Shown: positions 43,672-52,743 of the stretch, one piece after another | Numbering within the stretch: position 1 is the stretch's first letter | How the letters are laid out: the number at the start of each line of letters is the position of its first letter | Source of the DNA: Pseudolactococcus plantarum | GTDB taxonomy: Bacteria > Bacillota > Bacilli > Lactobacillales > Streptococcaceae | DNA length: 64,000 bases | Direction of reading: 5' to 3' | Assembly (NCBI RefSeq): GCF_002441715.1 | Contig: NZ_JXJX01000003.1 | Location: forward strand, 2,849-66,848 | The notes under the pieces: model-generated | Database searches by the model: none | What the model was told of the DNA's origin: nothing | The model's input: only the letters and a program-made list of their open reading frames with translations | Made by a program: the position numbers and the translations under genes

Positions 43672-43807
43672 AATAAATCTCAAATGTACTGGTTGTGGTC
43701 GGCAAAATTATATTTCTTCAAAAAATAAAGCGACCCATCCGGAAAAAGTAAGTGTTTTAAAGTATTGCCCAAATGAGCGAAAAGTGATTATACACATTGA
43801 AGCTTAG
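43661..43807 (+). CDS. rpmG: 50S ribosomal protein L33, three-cysteine variant
   Basis: 48 residues from TTG at 43661 with TTTAGGAG nine bases upstream; it overlaps the exporter gene. Begins [20 protein letters not shown] and ends [17 protein letters not shown]. The zinc-binding form of L33 has two CxxC pairs; here the first pair is intact but the second reads CPNE, with one Cys lost, an intermediate between zinc-binding and zinc-free forms. Another L33 gene elsewhere is likely. secE and nusG, which follow in streptococci, are absent here. Confidence 0.9.
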   Translation: MRVKINLKCTGCGRQNYISSKNKATHPEKVSVLKYCPNERKVIIHIEA

Positions 43808-44026
43808 TCTTGTATAAAAGAGTCAAACCGAACATTATGTAGAGTTGTTAGAAAATTTCAACTTTTTTGCTTTTTTGATACTTTAAAAGATGATATAATA
43901 TAAACTAACTACACTAGAATATTTGTACTAACAGGTGCCTATCAATTGTTATATTAGGTTATCAGCAGGTAGTAAAGGTAATCTGATCAACAAATATCGT
44001 GTTTTTATAAAAGGAAAGTAGCCAAA

Positions 44027-44062
44027 ATGGTGGCTACACATATGGATAATGAAAGAACTTAA
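44027..44062 (+). CDS. Possible 11-codon leader peptide of ftsW
   Basis: AAGGAAAG followed eight bases later by ATG encodes MVATHMDNERT and stops inside ftsW, 11 bases past its start. The ribosome site is better than that of ftsW itself, so ftsW may be translated by coupling. A 7-bp hairpin GTAGCCA/TGGCTAC (44018-44037) covers the leader start. A TATAAT with extended TGA at 43894-43899 probably drives the unit. Confidence 0.4.
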   Translation: MVATHMDNERT

Positions 44063-45308
44063 TAAAAGACATTTTTTAAACTACTCTATCTTAATCCCTT
44101 ATCTAGTCTTATCTATATTGGGATTGATTATTGTATTTTCGACGACAGTTCCTCATCAGATTGAATTGGGATTATCGCCCTATCAGTTATTTAGGAACCA
44201 AACAATTTTCTTCATTTTTTCTCTATTTATGATTGCAGTAATCTATAAAATGAAGGTTGAAAAGTTAAGATCAAGAGGTTGGTTTGGTATTTTGATTCCA
44301 ATCATGTTAGCTTTACTATTTATAGCCAGGTTTTTTACACCAACGATAAATGGTGCCCATGGTTGGATTTCAGTTCCAGGTATTGGAACCATTCAACCCG
44401 CTGAATACTTAAAGCTAGTTTCTGTCTGGTTTTTATCTGCTACATTTGCAACTAAACAAAACAAGATTGCAGCCCAAGATATTGATGCCTTGTTTGATAG
44501 GCATAAATTTTGGTCAAATTTTGTGACTGGCTGGCGGTTTTGGGTTATCTTGATGATTGGTGCAGTGGTCGTGATGCCTGATATGGGTAATGCCTTGCTT
44601 ATCATCATCAGCTCATCAATGGTTTTTGCTGCCAGTGGTATCTCTTATCGATGGACAACAGGCTTTATCAAGATATTTGGTGGTCTCTCATTGTTTGCTC
44701 TAGCAATTTTAAAATTAACAGGTGGTAATATTATTCCCAGTGTATTCTCATCAATTACCTATGTCAATAAACGTTTTGTTGCGTTTGCAAATCCATTCCA
44801 AGATACTGGAGATTCAGGCCACCAGATGATCAATGGTTATTATGCCATGTCTAATGGTGGTTGGTTTGGTAGGGGATTGGGTAATTCTATTGAGAAAAAG
44901 GGTTACTTGCCAGAAGCACATACGGACTTTGTATTTGCCATCGTGATCGAAGAGTTGGGATTGATTGGTGCGATGATCATCTTAGGCCTAATCTTTTTCT
45001 TGATCATGCGAATTTTTATGGTCGGTATCAGTGCCAAAGATCCTTTTAATAGCATGATGGCAATTGGTGTTGCGGGGATGTTCTTCGCGCAAATATTTGT
45101 CAATATCGGCGGAATTTCAGGGCTTATCCCATCTACCGGGGTTACCTTTCCTTTTCTAAGTCAGGGTGGTAATTCGCTGTTGACCTTATCTGTAGGTGTT
45201 GGGTTTGTCTTAAACATCTCTGCAGATGAGAAGAGAAGAGAATTAGCTGAAAAAACTGAAAAATATGATGTCTCTGATGTCTCAAGATTATCATTAGTAG
45301 AAAAGTAG
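44049..45308 (+). CDS. ftsW: FtsW/RodA-family glycan polymerase, probably FtsW
   Basis: 419 residues, about ten membrane segments. SEDS-family peptidoglycan polymerase. NGAHGWISVPG (~101-111), QPAEYLKL (~116-123), ANPFQDTGDSGHQMINGYYAMSNGGWFGRGLGNSIEK-type region (~246-282, interrupted here for brevity) and TGVTFPFLSQGGNS (~361-374) are family hallmarks. It precedes pycA, as ftsW does in Lactococcus. Its own ribosome site is weak (GGATA); see the leader ORF upstream. Confidence 0.9.
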   Translation: MKELNKRHFLNYSILIPYLVLSILGLIIVFSTTVPHQIELGLSPYQLFRNQTIFFIFSLFMIAVIYKMKVEKLRSRGWFGILIPIMLALLFIARFFTPTINGAHGWISVPGIGTIQPAEYLKLVSVWFLSATFATKQNKIAAQDIDALFDRHKFWSNFVTGWRFWVILMIGAVVVMPDMGNALLIIISSSMVFAASGISYRWTTGFIKIFGGLSLFALAILKLTGGNIIPSVFSSITYVNKRFVAFANPFQDTGDSGHQMINGYYAMSNGGWFGRGLGNSIEKKGYLPEAHTDFVFAIVIEELGLIGAMIILGLIFFLIMRIFMVGISAKDPFNSMMAIGVAGMFFAQIFVNIGGISGLIPSTGVTFPFLSQGGNSLLTLSVGVGFVLNISADEKRRELAEKTEKYDVSDVSRLSLVEK

Positions 45309-45409
45309 ATGGATAGATGAGTGACGTATTCGCTCATCTTATCTAGAAGCGTATAAAAAGTTGCAAGAACATAATATCTTTGGAGTTTAGAAAAGGAAAG
45401 GCTATATAA

Positions 45410-48400
45410 ATGAAAAAACTACTAGTTGCCAATCGTGGCGAAATTGCTATCCGTGTCTTCCGTGCTTGTAGCGAATTGGGTATTTCAACCGTTGCTATTT
45501 ACGCAAAAGAAGATGAATATTCAGTTCACCGTTTTAAAGCAGATGAAGCTTATATGGTCGGTCAAGGGAAAAAACCTATTGACGCTTATCTAGATAGTGA
45601 TGATATTGTGCGTATTGCACTTGAATGTGGCGCTGAAGCTGTTCATCCAGGTTATGGTTTATTATCAGAAAATATCGAGTTTGCCCGTAAAGTTGAAGCA
45701 GCAGGCCTTATTTTTGTCGGCCCAACATTACATCATCTAGATATTTTTGGTGATAAGATTAAAGCTAAAGAAGCTTCTGTAGCAGCTGGTGTTGGCTCAA
45801 TTCCTGGTACAGAAGGTCCTGTTGATTTAGAGGGTGCATTAGCCTTTGGTAACGAATTTGGCTATCCTGTGATGATTAAAGCTGCACTTGGCGGCGGTGG
45901 TCGTGGTATGCGTGTTGCGCATAATGAAGCAGAAGCACGTGATGGCTACGCTAGAGCTGCATCAGAAGCAAAATCTGCATTTGGGTCTGACGAAATTTAT
46001 GTTGAAAAATATATCACAGATCCAAAACATATCGAAGTCCAAATTTTAGGTGATACGCATGGTAATGTGGTGCATCTATATGAGCGTGATTGTTCTGTGC
46101 AACGTCGTAATCAAAAAGTAATCGAGGTAGCCCCAAGTGTTGGGATGTCTGATGACTTACGTCATCGTATTTGTGAAGCTGCTGTACAATTGTGTAAACA
46201 TGTCGGCTATGTGAATGCGGGAACAGTAGAGTTTTTAGTTAAAGATAATGAATTTTATTTCATTGAGGTTAACCCTCGTGTTCAGGTTGAGCATACGATT
46301 ACAGAAGTTGTGACTGGGATTGATATTGTTCAAGCACAGATTTTAATCTCAGAGGGAGCAGATCTTCATAAAGATGTTAAAATCCCAGAACAAGATAAAA
46401 TCCCGTTACTTGGATCTGCGATTCAATGTCGTATTACGACGGAAGATCCAGAAAATAACTTCTTGCCAGATACAGGTATCATCGATACGTATCGTTCACC
46501 AGGTGGGTTTGGCGTTCGTCTAGATGTTGGTAATGCTTATTCAGGTTATGAGGTAACGCCTTATTTTGATAGCTTACTTGTTAAGGTCATTACGAGTGCG
46601 ACAGATTTTAATGAAGCGATTCGCAAAATGGATCGTTGCTTACGTGAATTTAGAATTCGTGGTGTAAAAACCAATATTCCTTTCTTAAGAAACGTACTCA
46701 ACCATCAGTCGTTCATATCTGGTAATGCTAAGACAACGTTTATCGATAGCACACCTGAACTGTTTAATTTCCCACGTTTACGAGATCGTGGTAATAAAAC
46801 AATGAAATACATTGCAAGTATCACAGTAAATGGTTTCCCAGGCATTGATCAAACGCCTAAACCTTATTATGATGCAACACGCATGCCAAAAGTTAAAAAA
46901 ATTGAGACACTGACAACTAAAAATATTTTAGATAATGAGGGTGCAGATGCAGTTGTAGACTTTGTTAAATCAAGAAAAGAAGTACTTTTAACAGATACAA
47001 CATTTAGAGATGCCCATCAAAGTCTTTTAGCAACGCGTGTTCGTACACAAGATATGAAACAAGTGGCTCAGGCAGTAGATGAAGGATTACCTAATCTGTT
47101 TTCATCAGAAATGTGGGGCGGTGCCACATTTGATGTTGCTTACCGTTTCCTAAATGAAAGCCCGTGGTATCGCTTGCGTGAACTTCGTAAATTGATGCCA
47201 AATACGATGTTCCAAATGTTATTTAGAGGCTCAAATGCTGTAGGTTACAAAAACTATCCAGATAACGTGATCGAAGAGTTTATCAAGGTAGCTGCACGTG
47301 AAGGTATGGATGTTTTCCGTGTGTTTGATTCATTGAACTGGTTACCACAGATGGAAAAATCAATTCAAGCTGTCCGTGATACAGGTAAAATCGTTGAAGC
47401 AACAATGTGTTATACAGGTGATATTTTAGATAATGATCGACCAAAATATGACATCAAATACTATAAAGATTTAGCAAAAGAACTCCAAGCGACTGGTGCA
47501 CATATTTTAGCCATTAAAGATATGGCTGGTATTTTAAAACCTCAAGCTGCTTATCGTTTAATTTCTGAATTGAAAGATACGATTGATATTCCACTCCACC
47601 TACATACCCATGATACAGCAGGGAATGGTGTGATGATTTATTCTGCTGCTGTTGCAGCGGGTGTCGATATTATCGACGTCGCAACGTCTTCTATGTCATC
47701 AGGAACAAGTCAACCAAGTATGTCATCAGTTTACTATGCCCTTAAAAATGGCGATAGAACACCGCATTTAGATAATGATAATGCGATTCAAATCAATCAT
47801 TATTGGGAAGATGTCCGTAAGTTTTATGCACCGTTTGAAAAAGGACTAACAAGCCCTCAAACAGAAGTGTATATGCATGAGATGCCAGGAGGGCAGTATA
47901 CTAACCTTCAAGCACAAGCAACTGCAGTTGGGTTAGGCTTAAGATTTGATGAAGTGAAAAACATGTACCATACTGTGAATATGATGTTTGGTGATATTAT
48001 TAAAGTGACACCATCTTCTAAAGTGGTCGGGGATATGGCTCTCTTCATGGTTCAAAATGATCTGACTGAAGCAGATATCTATGCTAAAGGTGAGACGTTG
48101 AGTTTCCCTGAATCAGTGATTAGCTTCTTTGCTGGTGATCTAGGTCAACCTGTTGGTGGTTTCCCAGAAAAATTACAAAAAATCATTTTAAAAGACAAAC
48201 CGTCATTCAAAGATCGTCCAGGTTTACATGCTACACCGGTTGTATTTGAGGATGTGCTTGCTGAGTTAACTGAAAAATTAGGGTATAAACCTGCTCAGCA
48301 CGAAGTATTAAGCTATATTTTATATCCACAAGTTTTCTTAGACTATCAAAAAATGCAAAATGAATTTGGTAGTGTAACCTTACTTGATACACCGACTTTC

Positions 48401-48823
48401 TTTAATGGTATGCGTGTTGGTGAAAAAATATCTGTTGAAATCGAGAAAGGAAAAGTATTACTCATCCATCTTGATAGCGTTTCTGAACCAGATAACGAAG
48501 GAAACAGAACGCTGTTCTTTAACTTAAATGGTCAAAGACGTGAAGTGTTGGTAAAAGATACATCGATTAAGACGACATCAGTGATGAATCAAAAAGCAGA
48601 ACCAACCAATCAACATCATATTGGTGCAACCATGCCAGGATCTGTTGTAACTGTATTAGTTGAACCAGGTGAGAAAGTTGTCAAAGGACAGCCACTCATG
48701 GTAACTGAAGCGATGAAAATGGAAACAACGATTGAAGCACCTTTTGATGGGGAAATCAAACAAATTTTTGTTAAAGCAACTGAGTCAATCGCGACACAAG
48801 ACTTATTAATTGAATTAAAATAA
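45410..48823 (+). CDS. pycA: Pyruvate carboxylase
   Basis: 1137 residues, single-chain type. Biotin-dependent carboxylation of pyruvate to oxaloacetate, needed for aspartate synthesis. Biotin carboxylase domain (~1-450, GGGGRGMR at ~162, EVNPRVQVEHTITE at ~291), carboxyltransferase domain (~520-800, LLTDTTFRDAHQSLLATR), a PYC/OADA domain (~850-1040) and the biotinyl domain with TEAMKMET near 1100. AAGGAAAGG precedes the ATG. Confidence 0.98.
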   Translation: MKKLLVANRGEIAIRVFRACSELGISTVAIYAKEDEYSVHRFKADEAYMVGQGKKPIDAYLDSDDIVRIALECGAEAVHPGYGLLSENIEFARKVEAAGLIFVGPTLHHLDIFGDKIKAKEASVAAGVGSIPGTEGPVDLEGALAFGNEFGYPVMIKAALGGGGRGMRVAHNEAEARDGYARAASEAKSAFGSDEIYVEKYITDPKHIEVQILGDTHGNVVHLYERDCSVQRRNQKVIEVAPSVGMSDDLRHRICEAAVQLCKHVGYVNAGTVEFLVKDNEFYFIEVNPRVQVEHTITEVVTGIDIVQAQILISEGADLHKDVKIPEQDKIPLLGSAIQCRITTEDPENNFLPDTGIIDTYRSPGGFGVRLDVGNAYSGYEVTPYFDSLLVKVITSATDFNEAIRKMDRCLREFRIRGVKTNIPFLRNVLNHQSFISGNAKTTFIDSTPELFNFPRLRDRGNKTMKYIASITVNGFPGIDQTPKPYYDATRMPKVKKIETLTTKNILDNEGADAVVDFVKSRKEVLLTDTTFRDAHQSLLATRVRTQDMKQVAQAVDEGLPNLFSSEMWGGATFDVAYRFLNESPWYRLRELRKLMPNTMFQMLFRGSNAVGYKNYPDNVIEEFIKVAAREGMDVFRVFDSLNWLPQMEKSIQAVRDTGKIVEATMCYTGDILDNDRPKYDIKYYKDLAKELQATGAHILAIKDMAGILKPQAAYRLISELKDTIDIPLHLHTHDTAGNGVMIYSAAVAAGVDIIDVATSSMSSGTSQPSMSSVYYALKNGDRTPHLDNDNAIQINHYWEDVRKFYAPFEKGLTSPQTEVYMHEMPGGQYTNLQAQATAVGLGLRFDEVKNMYHTVNMMFGDIIKVTPSSKVVGDMALFMVQNDLTEADIYAKGETLSFPESVISFFAGDLGQPVGGFPEKLQKIILKDKPSFKDRPGLHATPVVFEDVLAELTEKLGYKPAQHEVLSYILYPQVFLDYQKMQNEFGSVTLLDTPTFFNGMRVGEKISVEIEKGKVLLIHLDSVSEPDNEGNRTLFFNLNGQRREVLVKDTSIKTTSVMNQKAEPTNQHHIGATMPGSVVTVLVEPGEKVVKGQPLMVTEAMKMETTIEAPFDGEIKQIFVKATESIATQDLLIELK

Positions 48824-48829
48824 AAACCA

Positions 48830-48858
48830 AAAGAGCAGATCGTTTAGATCGCTTTTTT
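48830..48858 (+). terminator. pycA terminator
   Basis: GAGC-A-GATC / GATCGC with GTTTA loop and T run. Confidence 0.65.
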
Positions 48859-49012
48859 GATTTGTTTAGCCTTTTTTCAATAAGTCGTTAGTATAATGAG
48901 TAAATAATTAGCAAAAAAAGTGAAAAACAAAAATAAATACAATAAAACTAGAATAATTCTTCACAAAGTGGTATAATGAGTACGTAAAATAAATTTTGGA
49001 GGAACTTAAGAA

Positions 49013-49909
49013 ATGGCAATCGTTTCAGCAGAAAAATTCATTCAAGCCGCTCGTGACAATGGTTACGCAATTGGTGGATTCAATACTAACAACTTGGAAT
49101 GGACACAAGCTATCTTGCGTGCAGCAGAAGCTAAAAAAACTCCAGTACTTATCCAAACTTCTATGGGTGCGGCTAAATACATGGGTGGTTACAAAATGTG
49201 TAAACTCCTTATTGAAACTCTTGTAGAATCAATGGGAATCACTGTACCAGTATCAATCCATCTTGACCATGGTCACTTTGACGATGCGCTAGAATGTATC
49301 GAAGTTGGTTATTCTTCACTAATGTTTGATGGATCACACCTTCCAATCGAAGAAAACCTTAAACTTGCTGAAGAAGTTATCGCTAAAGCACACGCTAAAG
49401 GTATCTCAGTTGAGTGTGAAGTTGGTTCTATAGGTGGTGAAGAAGACGGAATCGTTGGTGAAGGTGAACTTGCACCTATCGAAGATGCAGTAGCAATGGC
49501 TAAACTTGGAGTTGACTTCCTTGCAGCTGGTATCGGTAACATCCACGGTCCTTACCCAGAAAACTGGAAAGGTCTTCATATCGATCACTTGACTAAATTG
49601 AACGAAGCGCTTGTAGAAGCTATGGGACACAATGTGCCAATCGTATTGCACGGTGGTTCAGGTATTCCTGATGATCAAATCCGTGAAGCGATCGCTAACG
49701 GTGTTGCTAAAATCAACGTTAACACTGAGTGTCAACTTGCATTTGCAAAAGCAACTCGTGAATTTGTAGCTGAATTCAACGCTAACGAAGCTGAATACAT
49801 GAAGAAAAAACTCTTCGACCCACGTAAATTCTTGAAACCTGGTTTCGATGCAATTACTGCTTCAGTTGAAGAACGTATCGATGTTTTCGGTTCAGCTAAC
49901 AAAGCATAA
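49013..49909 (+). CDS. fba: Class II fructose-bisphosphate aldolase
   Basis: 298 residues. Zinc-dependent glycolytic aldolase. GGFNTNNLEWTQA (start), HLDHGHFDD (~83-91; catalytic Asp and zinc His), GSIGGEEDG, NIHGPYP (zinc His) and LHGGSGIPDD are present. TTGGAGG at ten bases from the ATG. TATAAT at 48972-48977 with extended TGG. Strong codon bias, like eno. Confidence 0.98.
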   Translation: MAIVSAEKFIQAARDNGYAIGGFNTNNLEWTQAILRAAEAKKTPVLIQTSMGAAKYMGGYKMCKLLIETLVESMGITVPVSIHLDHGHFDDALECIEVGYSSLMFDGSHLPIEENLKLAEEVIAKAHAKGISVECEVGSIGGEEDGIVGEGELAPIEDAVAMAKLGVDFLAAGIGNIHGPYPENWKGLHIDHLTKLNEALVEAMGHNVPIVLHGGSGIPDDQIREAIANGVAKINVNTECQLAFAKATREFVAEFNANEAEYMKKKLFDPRKFLKPGFDAITASVEERIDVFGSANKA

Positions 49910-49928
49910 TTAAGTTTCAAATATGATT

Positions 49929-49963
49929 AAAAATGCTTATCAGTGATGATAAGTGTTTTTTTT
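49929..49963 (+). terminator. fba terminator
   Basis: TGCTTATCA-GTGA-TGATAAGTG with two G-U pairs, A and T flanks. Confidence 0.82.
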
Positions 49964-50092
49964 GATGCTAACGTTAGTGTAGCGAACAGCTTATGTTTTT
50001 GGGTTAAGTGATGTCAATCTTCTGATGATATGGCTTTGATATTTATCGATTTAAAAATTAAAATGTTTAAATAACACATTAAATAAAAGAAG

Positions 50093-50256
50093 TGCTATAA
50101 TATAATGTATGGAAGTTAACTGGATTATTTCAGATAGCTAATGAAAGTGTTTTAACTTTTGGACACAAATATACTTAAAACTAGATGATTATCTGATTGA
50201 AAAGTAAGGATATCCAGTTGGATATTTTTTCTTTTGTCACATTAAAGTTAAAACAC
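50093..50256 (+). promoter_or_regulatory. Leader with terminator and alternative pairings upstream of an MFS gene (putative attenuator/riboswitch)
   Basis: Extended -10 TGC-TATAAT (50093-50101) starts a leader of ~165 bases. Terminator hairpin ATATCC-AGTT-GGATAT plus T run (50210-50231). AACTGGAT (50118-50125) is complementary to ATCCAGTT (50212-50219), the terminator's left arm and loop. AAGTTAA (50113-50119), overlapping it, can instead pair with TTAACTT (50152-50158). GTGTTTTAACTTT (50147-50159) is perfectly complementary to AAAGTTAAAACAC (50244-50256) beyond the terminator. No known riboswitch class was recognised. The stretch 49964-50092 holds nothing else visible. Confidence 0.6.
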
Positions 50257-50275
50257 GAATAGAATTAGGAGAAAT

Positions 50276-51463
50276 ATGGAAGAAACAAAGCAACAAGACG
50301 TCAAGATATTTAATCAGTCTTTTATACAAATTTTTATGATCAACTTCTTTGTCATGCTATCCTTTTACAGTTTGACAGTTGTCATCGGTCCTTATGCCGT
50401 TAACCAATTAGGAGAATCCCAATCTGTTGCGGGTCTTCTCGTAGGTATTACTGTCATCGGCTCGTTAGTGGCACGCTTGTTAAGTGGTTTTATTATGCAA
50501 AAACTAAAGACCAAGTCTATTTTATTTTTAGGCGCAGCTATTTTATTGCTTAGTTTGATCAGCTATGTATTTGCTAAAGAGCTAAGTCTGCTAGTTGGGA
50601 TGAGATTTATTCAGGGATTAGCGATCGGCTTAATTAGTACGGTTACCAATACAGTTGTCGTGCTTGTGATTCCTGTTGAGCGAAAAGGAGAAGGGATCTC
50701 TTATTTTAGCTTATCGACAGTCATTGCAACAGCGCTAGGGCCTTTTATCGCACTTTTGTTAGTCAATGCGATCGGCTATCGTTTATTTTTTATACTGGCA
50801 TCATTAATTGGTGTCTTCGTATTGATGGCGATATTTTTTGTACATGAAAAAGTTGTTAATCTGCCTAAAAAAGCACAGCATCAAGCGATTAGTCTGAAAC
50901 ATTTTATTGAACCTAAGGCGGTACCACTTGCTGTTGTGATGTTAATTGCAACGATCTCATATAGTGCCATTCAAAGTAACCTAACCTTTTTTATGTCAGA
51001 GCAACACATGGCTAGCTATGCCAGTTTCTTCTTCTTGATCTATGCGGCATCAATTTTTATCAGCCGACCGTTTACGGGTGTTTTGAGTGATAGGAAAAAT
51101 GAAAATTTTGTGACGTATCCTTGCTTAATTTTATTAATTGTAGGGTTTATCTTGTTATCGCAAGTTAGTGGGCCATTTATTTTTATCATTTCAGCTATCT
51201 TCATTGGTCTTGGGTTTGGTAATTTACAGTCTTCTATTCAATCGACAATCGTTAAAAATGCAGCTTTGGATAGAGTAGGTGTGTCGACATCAACGTATTT
51301 TATTTTGTTTGATTTGGCTTTTGGTGTTGGACCAGTGTTACTTGGTATCATTGCACCGATGATCGGATTCAAGGCATTATTTGAATTGATGTCCATCGTC
51401 GGAGTTGTTGCGCTCATCTTATATTATTTGGTGCATGGTAGACATGTATCGAAAACTTTATAG
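50276..51463 (+). CDS. MFS transporter (YwoG-like)
   Basis: 395 residues, twelve predicted membrane segments. LLSGFIMQKLKTKSILFLGA (~66-85) corresponds to the MFS loop 2-3 motif, and RFIQGLAIGLISTVTNT (~111-127) to the TM4 region. Resembles uncharacterised efflux-type carriers such as YwoG of Bacillus; the substrate is unknown. AGGAG lies seven bases before the ATG. Expression is probably controlled by the leader described above, so its ligand may be the transported compound. Confidence 0.85.
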   Translation: MEETKQQDVKIFNQSFIQIFMINFFVMLSFYSLTVVIGPYAVNQLGESQSVAGLLVGITVIGSLVARLLSGFIMQKLKTKSILFLGAAILLLSLISYVFAKELSLLVGMRFIQGLAIGLISTVTNTVVVLVIPVERKGEGISYFSLSTVIATALGPFIALLLVNAIGYRLFFILASLIGVFVLMAIFFVHEKVVNLPKKAQHQAISLKHFIEPKAVPLAVVMLIATISYSAIQSNLTFFMSEQHMASYASFFFLIYAASIFISRPFTGVLSDRKNENFVTYPCLILLIVGFILLSQVSGPFIFIISAIFIGLGFGNLQSSIQSTIVKNAALDRVGVSTSTYFILFDLAFGVGPVLLGIIAPMIGFKALFELMSIVGVVALILYYLVHGRHVSKTL

Positions 51464-51492
51464 GAACATCGCCTATGCTATAACCTGATTGA

Positions 51493-51519
51493 TGTGCTGA
51501 GGCTTTGGGTCTCAGCACA
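51493..51519. other. Hairpin between the MFS gene and the DUF4044 gene
   Basis: TGTGCTGAG (51493-51501) / CTCAGCACA (51511-51519), nine-base loop. No T run follows, so termination is doubtful. Confidence 0.5.
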
Positions 51520-51626
51520 CGGTGGATTAGCTGGTTTTTAAGCAATAACCCGTCTATGTAGCAATATCATCATCATCATACACATAAAGGCTTGAAAATT
51601 TAGTTATTTTAAGGTAAAATCGGAGT

Positions 51627-51746
51627 ATGGCTTATAAAAAGAAACCAAAAACGACTTTTCAAAAAGTCGTCACGATTATTGTATGGTTGATGCTTATTTT
51701 AATTGTTTTCGCAGCAGCAGCAGCAGCTATATCGGTATTTATCTAA
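51627..51746 (+). CDS. DUF4044-like small membrane protein
   Basis: 39 residues: a basic start (MAYKKKPKTTFQKVVTI) and one membrane segment ending AAAAAAISVFI, like the DUF4044 family of streptococci. The ATG at 51627 is six bases after TAAAAT (51615-51620); CGGAG is only one base from the ATG and too close to act as ribosome site, so a leaderless start is possible. Function unknown. Confidence 0.75.
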   Translation: MAYKKKPKTTFQKVVTIIVWLMLILIVFAAAAAAISVFI

Positions 51747-51772
51747 CTTCGTCTTTTGATGAAGTTTTTCTT
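51746..51772 (+). terminator. Terminator after the DUF4044 gene
   Basis: ACTTCGTC-TTTT-GATGAAGT with one G-U and T-rich tail; overlaps the stop codon. Confidence 0.7.
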
Positions 51773-51794
51773 TTTGCCAAAATGCTTTGAAGGC

Positions 51795-52601
51795 TTAAAT
51801 TTGATAGAGCGGGCTTGCCTCTACGTGACTAGTATCTAACACTTGGATGTCGTTTTTAATATCAACATCATGTTGCATTAAGGTATTTTCCATGGTCAAA
51901 TGTGCGAGTTCTTTGAGGTTATTTTCTTGACTACGGTGACCGAGAAAGATTTTACTCGTTTGTCTACCAATCACAGAAAGTGCGGTGCTAGCACCATCTT
52001 CGTTGGATAAGTGACCGTGATCTGAAAGAATCCGTTGTTTAAGACGCCAAGGGTAGTTGCCCATTCGTAAAATTTCAACATCATGATTTGATTCCATCAA
52101 ATAAGCATCTGCATTTTCGATGGTCCCTCTCATACGATCGCTAACATAGCCTGTATCTGTTAGCATGACAAAACTTTTGCCATCTTTCATGAATTTATAA
52201 AATTGTGGTGCAGCAGCATCATGGCTAACACCAAAACTTTCGATATCGATATCACCAAAAGTGAGGAGCTTGCCCATCTCGAAGGTGTTTTTTTGTGCAC
52301 TATCTATCTTGCCACAACTCTCTCCGATAGCTTGCCAGGTCTCTTGATTGGCATATAGCGCCATATTATATTTTCGCGCGAGTACACCAAGTCCTGCGAC
52401 ATGGTCTTTATGCTCATGCGTAACTAAAAGTGTATCGACGTCGCAAAGACTTCTGCCAATCTCATTCATCAAGCCTTCAATTTTTTTACCTGATAATCCT
52501 GCATCTACAAGTATTTTACGCTCTGGTGTCTCGATATAGGTAACGTTACCTGAGGAGCCACTTGCTAATATACTATATTTAAATCCTTGATTTGCTGTCA
52601 A
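51795..52601 (-). CDS. vicX: MBL-fold hydrolase VicX/WalJ (YycJ)
   Basis: 268 residues. Metallo-beta-lactamase fold with THEHKDHVAGL (~61-71; HxHxDH), and later His in SDHGHLSNEDG and LGHRSQENN. YycJ-type proteins are linked to DNA repair and cell division and are encoded with VicRK. The TTG start at 52601 has AAGGAAG six bases upstream. It follows vicK after 142 bases that contain no visible gene. Confidence 0.92.
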   Translation of the reverse strand: MTANQGFKYSILASGSSGNVTYIETPERKILVDAGLSGKKIEGLMNEIGRSLCDVDTLLVTHEHKDHVAGLGVLARKYNMALYANQETWQAIGESCGKIDSAQKNTFEMGKLLTFGDIDIESFGVSHDAAAPQFYKFMKDGKSFVMLTDTGYVSDRMRGTIENADAYLMESNHDVEILRMGNYPWRLKQRILSDHGHLSNEDGASTALSVIGRQTSKIFLGHRSQENNLKELAHLTMENTLMQHDVDIKNDIQVLDTSHVEASPLYQI

Positions 52602-52743
52602 TTTAGACTTCCTTACTAATTATAAAACTTGAAAAATAATGATAGATACGTTGATATTAAGGACTATAGCTGAGCATGGGTAACGGTTACAGGTAGCTGA
52701 TGTCATACCTATAACGTTTTTGGTAAGTCTATCCTAAGTGTGA

